This document shows, piece by piece, positions 53,985-64,000 of a stretch of 64,000 nucleotides of DNA. Source of the stretch: Microglena sp. YARC (Eukaryota > Chlorophyta > Chlorophyceae > Chlamydomonadales > Chlamydomonadaceae); assembly GCA_022414725.1 (NCBI GenBank), contig CM039467.1:16192043-16256042 (forward strand), read 5' to 3'. Position 1 is the stretch's first letter. Each line of letters begins with the position of its first letter. The notes beneath the pieces were generated by a model. That model saw nothing but the letters and a program-made list of their open reading frames with translations, searched no databases and had not been told where the DNA came from. A program made the position numbers and the translations under genes.

Positions 53985-54250
53985 TAGACTTGGAAACATC
54001 GCTATGTTCATCCATTCAACTTTGCCGCGTCTCGCTATGCACAATGCACAGCGACATTTTTCTCGATTGCAGTGGGTAAAAGTTGCAGTCAAGTTGCTGA
54101 TATGAGATGTTCGGTCAAAGTTTGGGGGAGAATGCTCAGCGAGATTTTCATTCGGTCAACTTTGCCGCGTGCTTGCTTTGGCACGATGCGGAGCGATATG
54201 TTTCTCAATGCAGTGGGAAGAAGTTGCAGTCAAGTTTGTGATGGGATGGA
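53985..54250. repeat. ~150 bp direct duplication
   Basis: TTCAACTTTGCCGCGT, GCACAATGCACAGCGA, TTTCTCGATTGCAGTGGG and AAGTTGCAGTCAAGTT (53998-54095) recur as TCAACTTTGCCGCGTG ... TTCTCAATGCAGTGGG, AAGTTGCAGTCAAGTT (54150-54238). Confidence 0.85.
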
Positions 54251-54299
54251 TGCGATTCGGACATTTCTGCCAGGTCGGCTGACTCACCACGTCACCTTC

Positions 54300-54525
54300 C
54301 GTTCACGACCGCCATGATTTCTTTATATGTATAGATGATCTTATTATCTGATGAAACATATCTCACATCACATCTCTCATGTGTCACATATTGTAGTCAC
54401 ATATCTTATAAACACATATATAATGTCACATATCTTGTGGTGGCATCATATCTTGAATTCACATAATGCATATCCGCATAGTATAACAATTGTGCAATAG
54501 CCCCTCCGGATAGTCTATAAATATC
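54300..54525. repeat. Short CACATATCTT-type repeats
   Basis: CACATATCTTATAA, CACATATAT, TCACATATCTTGTGG and similar words recur at ~25-30 bp spacing. Confidence 0.6.
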
Positions 54526-54529
54526 TTGA

Positions 54530-54605
54530 TTATTTGGAGTTGGGCAAGTCCCTTAACCCTAATTTGCTACCCCTTGGACTGTAACGTCCATACATATCTT
54601 GATTA
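54530..54605 (+). repeat. Dispersed ~60 bp repeat (TTGGGCAAGTCCCTT family)
   Basis: GAGTTGGGCAAGTCCCTTAA, TTGCTACCCCTTGGACTGTA, CCATACATATCTTG. Confidence 0.85.
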
Positions 54606-55475
54606 CCGTACTGCTTGCAAAATTTAACGCTTGCAAAATTTAACGGCTTTTTTGGGGGGGGGGGGGGGTATTATAAATTGACGGTTTACATTTGACGGGT
54701 TTTTTAATAGGAATATAAATTGACGTTACATATTGACGCTTTCCATTTTAATAAAATCCATTTATGCAACTGACAACGTGTGTACTTAATCATGTTACAC
54801 TGGTTCATGTTCATGATACAATATAACGTAAACTGTTCTAGACCTGCAAGGAGTGTACATATAATACTGCAATGATCCCAACATCTTTCAGCATAACACT
54901 TACCGTACTCTTGAAATAAGTAGAATTGAGACTTCAATCTTTCATTAACTCCTAAATCATCTCTGCTCATTAATGTCAGAAACATAAGCAAAAACGTATG
55001 TTCCTGTATTGCTCAGCGACCTAGAAGGACCAAGGTAAGTTTTGCTACGGCTACAATATGCACATACCGTATTCTGTAACTTCAACTCCAATGCACATAT
55101 ATGTTGACTTCCTATCCCTATTGCCTCTGTTATTTTTTACCTGTCAGCCTTTTTACCTCCTCAACCTTTCCATTCCCAGTGCTCCCTAATTAAAAAAATT
55201 GGAGCAAGAAGAGTGGTTAAAGATCCACAGGGTCTGTGCTCTAAACTCATTATTTTTTCAGACGAGCATCTGAATATGCAAAACAGAGGCAGGCCGGTCT
55301 CAGATCTCGATATCACTAATAAATGTAGTGTTTGGCCCACTGACAGTGAGATATGTGCATTCTAGTGATGCACCTAATATCGGCAAAAAACGATTGTACG
55401 GTTTTTCCTTGTGTAAATACCGTACCCACGATTGACGGTTGCTCCCGTCAATTTAAAGCGTTAAATTTGCAAGCA
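54606..55475. other. AT-rich spacer with TTAACG/TTGACG repeats and a poly-G tract
   Basis: AAATTTAACG and TAAATTGACG words recur at 54620-54740 around a G tract (54653-54669); related words return at 55425-55465. No gene is recognised. Confidence 0.45.
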
Positions 55476-55479
55476 GTAC

Positions 55480-55835
55480 GGGTATTTGACAGGTTGGGAA
55501 AGTCCCTGAAGCCCCATGCAATGGCTACCCCTTGACTGTAAACTTCCATACATATCTTATTATATGATGTTGGTAAGGCCCCTTAAAGCCTTATTGGCTA
55601 CCCCTTGGACTGTAACTTCCATACATATCTTGTATATGAGGTAAGTCCCTGAACCCCATTGCAATTGGCTCACCCCTTGGACTGCTAACTCCATACATAT
55701 CTTATTATATGTACTCTTAGTGGCCAAGTTCCCTTTGAAGCCCCATTGCTCAATTGGCTACCCCTTGGACTGTAAACTCCATAGTATATATTGTATATGA
55801 GTTGGCAAGCCCCTCAGGCCTTATGGCTACCCCTT
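55480..55835 (+). repeat. Tandem array of the TTGGGCAAGTCCCTT family
   Basis: About five copies in a row of GGCTACCCCTTGGACTG, TAACTTCCATACATATCTTG and TATATGAG(T)TGG(C)AAG, at ~75-85 bp spacing with many single-base indels. This looks like the amplified form of the single copies at 45350, 50760 and 54530. Confidence 0.85.
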
Positions 55836-55839
55836 GTCA

Positions 55840-56480
55840 GCATGAATTCGTGCTCTCACGCGTTTTATGCCTTGATCGTGACTACTTCTGTACTTCCCTT
55901 AGAAACTATCGCTCTCCCCCATGCCAGCTTCCCGTAGTGACAGCTTCCCTTAGACTGTGTCATCCTTGAGTGACTCAGTGACAGTTTCCTGTCAGCTGCG
56001 TCACCGGTCTAGCCTTACCCTGTTTAGGTTCCTGGCTGCCCGCCCTCCTTCACCACTGGGTGCCCCTTGAAGGGTCTCCCTGCTTGTAATGCTACTCTCG
56101 TCTCCGCCATTTATAGATTGGCGTTCTGCACACACTTGTGCCACTCCCGGAGATGTTATCCAAGCTGATAGTTATAAGGCCTTCATTTACTACCACTGCT
56201 TTACGAGCAACTTCCGCAGGCCTCCCGTAATTTGAGCAACTCCATGACAAAATGGAGAATCCTGACGCCGGGAATGCGCAGTTCATTATAAGCAATGGCT
56301 CGACCCGTGTCCTTCCAACGAGAACACCGGGCCCTCCTGATGATGGCTAGACGTTTGGCACCAGCTCCTCTGCTAGCGTCATGAGAGTCCTTCCGCCATC
56401 GCATAAACCCCCCCAATTCAATCCTCCACCTTTGCGCTCCTTCTGCTACTGTCCGACGCTCTCTCCTGAGGTTGGGACGT
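55840..56480 (+). repeat. Repeat block A, copy 1
   Basis: Matches 61560-62230 in order and orientation through CAGCATGAAT, CTCGTCTCCGCC(A)TTTATA, GTTATCCAAGCTGATAGTT, AACTCCATGAC and CTCTGCTAGCGTCAT, GAGAGTCCTTCCGCCATCG. Short frames on either strand are not conserved between the copies. The family is unclassified, perhaps part of a transposon. Confidence 0.8.
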
Positions 56481-59400
56481 CTGATGCGTCTCTCTGTGTT
56501 TCCACTCAGACTATCCAGTATGCAAGGCGCCTCCACCTCCTATGCCCGTTTTGACTACGACTATAAAGACCTTGCTTATCATCGCCGAAGATGTTATGTT
56601 GATGATGATGAGGATGATGATGAAGATCTGCAGATCTAGATGCGTTACTTCGGTGGATTACTCCTTCCACTCTACTCGTGTGTTCAATTCTACCGTCTCT
56701 CCAGGTATGAGCCTCAGTCAGCACCTCTCTTCGCCTCCCCCGAGTTTAAGCTAGAAGCCCGCTCTGCGCCCTGCTTGCCCCTGCCACCTGTCCACCCGTG
56801 CCAGGCCGTCTTTGATGCAGAGTCTGCGTCTTCACCTTGCCTCCGGACCGAGTCTGCTTAGCTACAATACTCGTGCTCGAGAGGCTGCTGCTACAGCTGG
56901 CCGCGCATCCTTTGCTGCCCTTCGCAGGAGCCCCCTCCAACCCCGCCTCCCGTGGACTGCCACTGCTCCTCCCTCCGCCTTATGTGCCTCCTTCCTGAAT
57001 CAGCGACTCCTGGAAGCATCTGCTCGATGCGACATCCTCTGCGTCATCCCTGCAGGACTGCCGTCTTATCCGCCAAGCTCAACATGCTGACTCCTTGACC
57101 GCATCTTACGAAATAGAGATATAGGAGAAAGCCACTCAGCTATGGCTTGATACAAGGTCGCCCTAGCCTAGCAGCATGGCAATGATGCTACTCATGAGCT
57201 TGGTCTAGAGTCGGCTTTCTGACCGTATACGCAGATTAACTACCCTCCTGCTAATGTGTGCCTTTAAGCATTGGTAGGAACAATGACCTGCATACAATGG
57301 ACCAGTTAATGAAAGAACTCCCTTTCTGTCCTGTATCGTCCTCCTATTCGAGCTCTTGTGGGTGTTGCGCTTCCCTAATCTCATCAGGAACTTAGATACC
57401 AGCGCGCTTATACGCCTGTCTGCTGCCTGATCTTTCTTTTTGCAATTCGTCTTTAGCCCTCGGTCTGCTCCTCCTGCTGCTTAACTTCGCCTCTCATGGT
57501 GAGTCTAGTGTCATCCCCACTGTTGGTTTCAGCGGCTGACCCTGCCCCGCCAAGAGTCATATTCTTATCCATATGCTTGCCAACATGACGGATGCCCTAT
57601 CAAGGTATATAAGACTTGCTCACCTCAAGATACTTTTTTTGCATATCCACGCAGCAGTCTGATGCCCTTGCCTCTCGCTGTCCCTCTCTGCTGAAGCGCA
57701 ATCATGCTTCGGTCTATGGCACTCATGAGCAGGTTACGCTTTTTCTTTCTTCGCGGTTCCGCACTGACCTGCCAGCTGCATTTCCGCAGAAACACTCAGC
57801 TTCAACCCAAATGCATCATAGTTCAAATGCGAGTTCGCCGAAACACGGAAAATAAAGATTCATATAAACCAGAAACCAGACTTGAGTACTATCTCGAAAT
57901 CAAGGCAGCTAGACATGACATCCTAACGCTCCAATCCATCCACACCTATGGTCCCGAAATCCCTTTCAAGCTTACTTCAAGCAACCAGGCAACAAATAGG
58001 TCTTAGTTCGAGGGGTCTAACAAAAGCGCCTGCGAATCGACCTGTGAACATCCCCCACAATGGCACTCATAAGACGACTGCTGGCACGAAGTACCCGTCT
58101 GCAAGTCCTGACTGCGATTTCACCAGACCGACCATTAAATGACCCACATCCCTTACTCCAGCCAAATGTCCATCCTACGTCAAAGATAGTTACTAAATGC
58201 AGAAGTCAGATAAGCCTCCATCTCCTGCACCCAAATCCTCCTGATTACCGAGCCTGTTGATGTACTGCAGTGATGTATGATTACTCGTGAATCCATCAAT
58301 AACTTCATTCATTCCATCCAGAATCTGCATTCATCGATTGTCATGATAATCAACGGCAGAGAGTAATGATAATCTAAGTAACGTGATGCGTACCAACAGC
58401 CAAATAAAATAACTGATATTCCTACATTCCCCACGTCCGGGAACATTCCTTAACAGCTACATGCTAGGCTCACTTCTTCTCCACTGCAAGCTCTTAATCA
58501 ATGCCACTGCCACAGACTCTTCTTTACTCTGGTCCTTCCCTGCTATACCATGATCAGTGTTTACAATTTGCATCGGCACTGTACACCACCAGTGCGAATT
58601 GTTTCGGGCTGACAACCCAGCTTTACCACTTGATGTGATAAGAAGACTGGAATGTATATCAACCTACCACTCACTAAGCTTGCATAGCTGTTGGTCACCC
58701 CGGCTATATGCCACACAGAATGTCAAGAAGGTATGTTAAACTTACCCCCCACTCAAACAGCCAGAAACGCTAAAGAATCCCAATTTATGGCTATTTCTCA
58801 AAAGCTAAGGCAACGTCTCCCTTCTAAAATAAACAAAACTAGATACGATGCACCTCCCAAACCCTTCACGAACAAAAAGCCCGGATACACTCTAAGGTCT
58901 GCGAGAGTAGAGTAGATAATCGGCCCTCACAACAAACACTCTGCTACGAGGATTCATCTTAGAACCCAGGATAAACTCCTTAGCATCCAAACATCATCCT
59001 CAGATGGAAATATGAATCAACCACGGGTTGCCTTTAAATGCCTAATCCTACAGGCTAAGGAAGTTTATAGTAAATGTTAGAATTGGACTGATATCTGAAT
59101 TGCAGTTGCAGAGTTACTCATACACTCACACAGAAGAATGCAACGTGGAAGAGGTACAAGGGTCTTACAGTCATAGCTAGAGATCCACCTGGATCTAAAC
59201 GAAACTAAGTCTTTCTGCCCTATGCCTTCCCTAAGAACCTGCTTTACCTTCGAATCGCTCCCAATCAGAGATAAATACTTCCTTCATGACTTTCTTTGGT
59301 TATGCCTTAATTTCGTTGTCGCGGTTGGCCCTCCAACTTACGTTACAATGAAGAAGCAACAAGCGACGAAAGGCATCTGTAACTGGTATTTTTTTCCTTT

Positions 59401-59639
59401 TCGGGAGTAAGTAATTTGTTTGGTTCCAAGGTTGCGCCAGTATAGAATCGTGATTACTCTTCTATGAGCAGTTTACAAAACTGATTCCTCCGCTATCTCC
59501 CTATGACGCTCCGATGTCTCTCGCATCCTTCCGCATCAACGGACACATCCTGCCCTGCGGTAATCCTTATACCCATTGCTAACCCCAAGTCGACCCGCCC
59601 TCTCATGTGATGACCTTGGGGCTCCCAGTCAGCTGATGT
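56481..59639. other. Long stretch without a supported gene
   Basis: Several frames of 60-110 codons (56201-57090 and 57616-58915) have no recognisable domain. 56590-56630 is a GATGATGAT repeat. The region between repeat blocks A and B may all belong to one degenerate element. Confidence 0.4.
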
Positions 59640-59907
59640 CTTGCATGCTGTGAATGCATGGCGCAGCATCTAAGTTCTTTATCAGAAATCTTAGCCGAAT
59701 CTCAGAGGCTCGCCAGTGCCCTCCTTCTGGCCTCCACATTCGTCGGTAAGCTTATAGGATACACAGCCCTTCGATCAAGTGACCGGATCATCCATTGCCT
59801 AATATTCCAACCTCCCGACCGCCTCGATGGCCTCTCATTTGTAAACCCCATTCGCCTCCTGCCATCCCTGGTGATCATTCGGCAAGCCCATGCACATGTA
59901 TCTCTCT
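59640..59907 (+). repeat. Repeat block B, copy 1 (cut by the gap)
   Basis: AATCTTAGCCGAATCTCA, CGCCAGTGCCCTCC, CGGTAAGCTT, CCAACCTCCCGACC match 63730-63880 in the same order. The N gap begins at 59908. Confidence 0.75.
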
Positions 59908-60907
59908 NNNNNNNNNNNNNNNNNNNNNNNNNNNNNNNNNNNNNNNNNNNNNNNNNNNNNNNNNNNNNNNNNNNNNNNNNNNNNNNNNNNNNNNNNNNNN
60001 NNNNNNNNNNNNNNNNNNNNNNNNNNNNNNNNNNNNNNNNNNNNNNNNNNNNNNNNNNNNNNNNNNNNNNNNNNNNNNNNNNNNNNNNNNNNNNNNNNNN
60101 NNNNNNNNNNNNNNNNNNNNNNNNNNNNNNNNNNNNNNNNNNNNNNNNNNNNNNNNNNNNNNNNNNNNNNNNNNNNNNNNNNNNNNNNNNNNNNNNNNNN
60201 NNNNNNNNNNNNNNNNNNNNNNNNNNNNNNNNNNNNNNNNNNNNNNNNNNNNNNNNNNNNNNNNNNNNNNNNNNNNNNNNNNNNNNNNNNNNNNNNNNNN
60301 NNNNNNNNNNNNNNNNNNNNNNNNNNNNNNNNNNNNNNNNNNNNNNNNNNNNNNNNNNNNNNNNNNNNNNNNNNNNNNNNNNNNNNNNNNNNNNNNNNNN
60401 NNNNNNNNNNNNNNNNNNNNNNNNNNNNNNNNNNNNNNNNNNNNNNNNNNNNNNNNNNNNNNNNNNNNNNNNNNNNNNNNNNNNNNNNNNNNNNNNNNNN
60501 NNNNNNNNNNNNNNNNNNNNNNNNNNNNNNNNNNNNNNNNNNNNNNNNNNNNNNNNNNNNNNNNNNNNNNNNNNNNNNNNNNNNNNNNNNNNNNNNNNNN
60601 NNNNNNNNNNNNNNNNNNNNNNNNNNNNNNNNNNNNNNNNNNNNNNNNNNNNNNNNNNNNNNNNNNNNNNNNNNNNNNNNNNNNNNNNNNNNNNNNNNNN
60701 NNNNNNNNNNNNNNNNNNNNNNNNNNNNNNNNNNNNNNNNNNNNNNNNNNNNNNNNNNNNNNNNNNNNNNNNNNNNNNNNNNNNNNNNNNNNNNNNNNNN
60801 NNNNNNNNNNNNNNNNNNNNNNNNNNNNNNNNNNNNNNNNNNNNNNNNNNNNNNNNNNNNNNNNNNNNNNNNNNNNNNNNNNNNNNNNNNNNNNNNNNNN
60901 NNNNNNN
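59908..60907. other. Assembly gap of exactly 1,000 N
   Basis: Round-number gap, probably a scaffold join of unknown true length. Frames reported across it are meaningless. Confidence 0.98.
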
Positions 60908-61440
60908 TAGAGTTTCTTTTGTGGAGACAAACACCCCTACGGCCGACTATCTTTCTTACTTGTAGAAGAGAAGACAGGCGCGTACAATACGCACATGTAA
61001 CCCGCCGACCCTGGACTCTGCTTCCAAGTTGTTAGGCACGCGTAATTTATCTCCCTTTTTTCCTTCTTCTTGTGACTTCTCATTTTGTTATGCTCTTAAC
61101 CCTTCCGCCACTTAAGTGGTTAGAAGAAATCTTTGAGGTCCGGGCTCTAAGGGGTAATACCTACGCCAGCCCAAACGGTCTGGTTGGGGAGTTGCCTTTT
61201 GTCTCCTCGACAACACCCCTGATGTAATGGGGTTTTTTTTGCTCATTGTGGTGGGCTTTTCTTTTGTTTAAAGCACAAGTTCTCATCACACCCTCGCGTT
61301 GGTCCTTAATTTGTCAAGTAGTGACTTCAACATCGGTTACATACTGTTAATTTTGTAATTTTTTGTAATGTAATTATGTTTAATGTAATTGTAACTACAT
61401 TACAATTACATTACATTACTTACCATTCAATTAATTTACA
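60908..61440 (+). mobile_element. Second LINE copy, 3' end only
   Basis: Matches the 3' part of the LINE at 22096-23404: GGCCGACTATCTTTC, CTTCTTGTGACTTCTCATTT, TAATACCTACGCCA, CCCCTGATGTAATGGGGTTT, TTTGTTTAAAGCACA, then a TGTAAT-rich tail. It starts at the gap edge, so its 5' limit is unknown. Many small indels separate it from the first copy. Confidence 0.88.
61340..61430. repeat. Palindromic TGTAAT/ATTACA tail
   Basis: The LINE tail (TTTTGTAATGTAATTATG) is followed by its own inverted form (ACATTACAATTACATTACAT), so the tail can fold back or two tails meet head to head. Confidence 0.75.
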
Positions 61441-61559
61441 TACAATACATTTACATTAAACCAATTAACCACACGATAATAACCAATTACTCCGCCAGGT
61501 TAACCGATGGCCATACATTACTATACATTACTATACATACATTACTATTACATTACTAT

Positions 61560-62230
61560 CAGCATGAATAGCTGGTGCCTCCTCGCTTGTTTATGTCTTG
61601 TGGTGACTCCTTGTAGCTCCCTTAAACTATCGTCCCTGACATACTTGTCAGCTTATTCGCCTGTGGACTGCGTTTCATCGTATTTTTCTTTCGACCACTG
61701 CGCATATTTCTGTGTCTAGGCCTGTACTCCTTGATCAGTTCCACAGCGGCTACCCGCCCCCTTTCCTCCACTGGTTGCCCCTAAATGGCGCATCCTGTTG
61801 CTTTGTAAACTTATTCTCGTCTCCGCATTTATAAGCATCATGCTGCTGCACACACCAAAGGTCCACTCTCGGCAGTGTTATCCAAGCTGATAGTTTTATA
61901 CGGCCCTTTTCATTTACACCACTGCATTTGCGATGCAACTTTCCGCGAGAAAAACCTCCCCCATTTTGAGGAAGAACTCCATGACCATGGTATGGTCTTC
62001 TGGACCATAGGCCGGATCATGCGCTAGTATTCCATTGTCAGCGAATGGCTGCGACCAAATATACCTTCCAAACGCAGGAACGCTCTTATTCTCTTGTCAT
62101 GGATTGGATAGACTTTGTGCACCAGCTTGCCTCTGCTAGCGTCATTGAGAGTCCTTCCGCCATCGTGGGAAGTAACCCCCCCCCGTCATTCCTCCATCTT
62201 CTCTTCCTTTCCTCCCCTGCCCGTCTGTCC
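61560..62230 (+). repeat. Repeat block A, copy 2
   Basis: Counterpart of 55840-56480 with the same landmarks; see there. It differs by many substitutions and indels. Confidence 0.8.
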
Positions 62231-63034
62231 GCCTCCCTCCCGTCTGTCGTAGATGACTGTTGACGTGCAGACTCAAGTCGGCGACTTCAGCCTGGACATC
62301 GGTTTTGTTTGAGAGATACCCCTCTTCGTTCTGCTCCGTCCTTGACGTTCGCCTAACCTTCTCCGGCTTTTGAGCTTCTTTGCCTGCATACCGGAGGTTT
62401 GCAAGCCGACCAAAGCTTCCCTGCTGATGTCTACGTCGTCTTTGCCCCCCTTGCTCGCCCAGCCGACGCGTCGGCTCCTGGCAGAGCTTGCGCTTCTAGT
62501 GGCTCTGTTGCTACCTTCTGGAGAAATTTTCTTAAAACGATCCCAAACTGCCGGATTCCCGCACTGCCGTAGGATTCGCCAGAGGAGGACGACCCTACGC
62601 CGTCTGGACCTGGAGATCTAGTCAAGTGTCAGGAAGCAGGGCACGGCCTATGGTCAGCACCACTACGGGTCTGCTCTCCCTTCTTTACCCCCCCAACCGG
62701 TGAGTCCGAGCACTTAGAGGGGGGGACTGAGAGACTTGATTCATTCTGACGGCCGGATATTAGGACCTTTACATGCCTCGGCTCTGCTCTTCGCATCCTA
62801 GCATAAATGTTCGAAATTCTGCCCCTTGCGATTTGCGATTTCTGCCATTGGTGCGGTATTTTCTGCACCAGGTGTGACTTGCTGCACGTCAGTCTCATCT
62901 CCTTTTTCCCATACTCAATCTTCACCGCATTCGACCTAACGCTTCCCACCTTCCTGTGATCCCAGGTCTCGCAGCGCCGGACTTCGCCATGCTACAGCGC
63001 AGTGGACGCCGTTCCTGGCCCTAGTCCAGCGGCC
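62231..63034. other. Spacer without a supported gene
   Basis: No conserved domain in any frame. Open frames of 60-110 codons on both strands overlap each other. Confidence 0.4.
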
Positions 63035-63345
63035 CTTTGAGTCTTGAGTTCAAGATGTTTGAGTTTTCTGATAGGATTATTAGGAATTTTAGTTAAGGTT
63101 ATTAGAGGCCATGGCTTGATCTCGATTAGTAATGGCATTGCATCAGTTGTTGATTGGATGGACACTGCTCAGCATTGTGCTAGTGTTTATCGTTTGCAAT
63201 CGCGTGTTCATTCTAGGAGGAACAAGACTCCTTCGGAGCTTTTCTTTGGTGCACCTGATGTGTCGTTTGTTGCGTTTGTGGGTGCCCTTGCTATGTAATC
63301 TTAGTATGGGTCAGTCACCAACAAGCTAGTTAGAAAGCATTATTT
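63035..63345 (+). pseudogene. Ty1/copia integrase fragment
   Basis: The frame around 63160-63290 reads CASVYRLQSRVHSRRNKTPS ELFFGAPDVSFVAFVGA, which follows the copia integrase C-terminal pattern N-[KR]-T-P-x-E-x-x-F-G-x-x-P-[DN]-x-x-x-[FL]-x-[VS]-F-G. No catalytic core is visible upstream. A short scrap. Confidence 0.55.
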
Positions 63346-63729
63346 GGTTAGACTGGTTGTTTCATTCACCTGTGAGTAAGTTATTATTACTTTTTGGGAT
63401 TCCAATGTTTGCGCCAGGTTAGTAGCCAGAGTGAGTGATGTACTCTCCTATCTCCAGTCTTTCAGTTCTTAAACTGTCTTCCTGGGGTTCCTTCCCTTTA
63501 GTATGGGTCCCCTCCCAACCCTGCTATGCATTCCCTCCCTGTCATTTTAAACCATGGGTGAATATTTTATGTGTTACCGTTAATTCCCCTACGCCCTTTA
63601 CAACCCAATTGTGTTGGCTGGGCCTGGCTGGATGTATCATGTTGCCATTCTAGACCAGGGCCATGATCTTCCTATTGGTGTGTGACAGTTTGTAGGCGGG
63701 GGTCTCCCGGGAGGTTGATATTCCAACTA
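63346..63729. other. Spacer, nothing recognised
   Basis: Unique AT/CT-rich sequence between the copia scrap and repeat block B. Confidence 0.4.
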
Positions 63730-63990
63730 TAATCTTTAGCCGAATTCTCATGGGGGTCGCCAGCCCTCCTCTGTGCCACGTTTTAGCGGTAAGCTTTTAG
63801 TATTTAGACAGCGCCTCGATATAGTGTACCACTGGATCAGGTCCATTGACTAATAGTCGGCCAACCTCCCGACCCACCTCGGATGCGCTCCACGGGTTGT
63901 CGATTAATCCCGAACGCCCTCTCTGTTCGCTCCCTGGTTGGAACTTCGGGTCTTCCATATCTCAAAGCCATCGTATGAATGTAGCCGTTG
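63730..63990 (+). repeat. Repeat block B, copy 2
   Basis: AATCTTTAGCCGAATTCTCA, CGCCAGCCCTCC, GCGGTAAGCTTTT, GGCCAACCTCCCGACC parallel 59640-59850. It may continue beyond the window. Confidence 0.75.
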
Positions 63991-64000
63991 CCGACGTGGT

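Noticed and set aside
59658..61035. Frames of 350-435 codons across the N gap
   Set aside because: More than 330 of the residues are undefined.

Overview
The window looks like nuclear DNA of a eukaryote with a repeat-dense genome, probably a green-lineage alga. This rests on a multi-exon gene with GT-AG introns, tRNA-derived SINEs, a chromodomain Ty3/gypsy element, a LINE, Ty1/copia debris and a hAT-type DNA transposon. The species cannot be fixed from the sequence; a prasinophyte-like alga is only a guess. I see no bacterial operon structure, rRNA, intact tRNA gene or CRISPR array. About 1,000 bases (59908-60907) are N.

Layout. 1-690: low-copy sequence with a short CTTGCAAGCTAG motif. 690-5340: satellite of ~59 bp monomers in a ~1,217 bp higher-order repeat. 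5340-5670: diverged patch of a ~71 bp satellite. 6640-7090: a ~65 bp array. 7560-12000: three ~1.5 kb tandem units, each unique sequence + C tract + (TATGTGT)-like minisatellite + ~0.6-0.9 kb purine tract. 12565-12775: SINE. 14814-23537: decayed Ty3/gypsy chromovirus whose 3' LTR is split by a 5'-truncated LINE with an 11 bp target duplication. 23538-25090: ~71 bp satellite, inverted on itself. 25218-30560: simple repeats, hairpins and a Gag-only LTR element. 30561-31578: non-autonomous hAT-like transposon with 16 bp TIRs and a perfect 8 bp target duplication. 31960-34881: minus-strand Ty1/copia remnant.

36220-48776 holds the only convincing host gene: at least seven phase-consistent exons encoding a Q/S/P/H-rich protein with a polyQ run and two C-terminal segments resembling the hnRNP Q acidic (NURR) domain. 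Four successive introns contain tandem copies of the sequence around their own 5' splice sites. In one, the 3' splice site also appears to descend from the same repeat. This is the most interesting signal in the window.

48780-64000 is intergenic: several tandem arrays, two dispersed repeat families (one ~215 bp, one ~60 bp), a ~140 bp foldback palindrome, and paired repeat blocks on both sides of the N gap together with a second LINE 3' end and a copia integrase scrap. Almost all other long open frames are by-products of tandem repeats.
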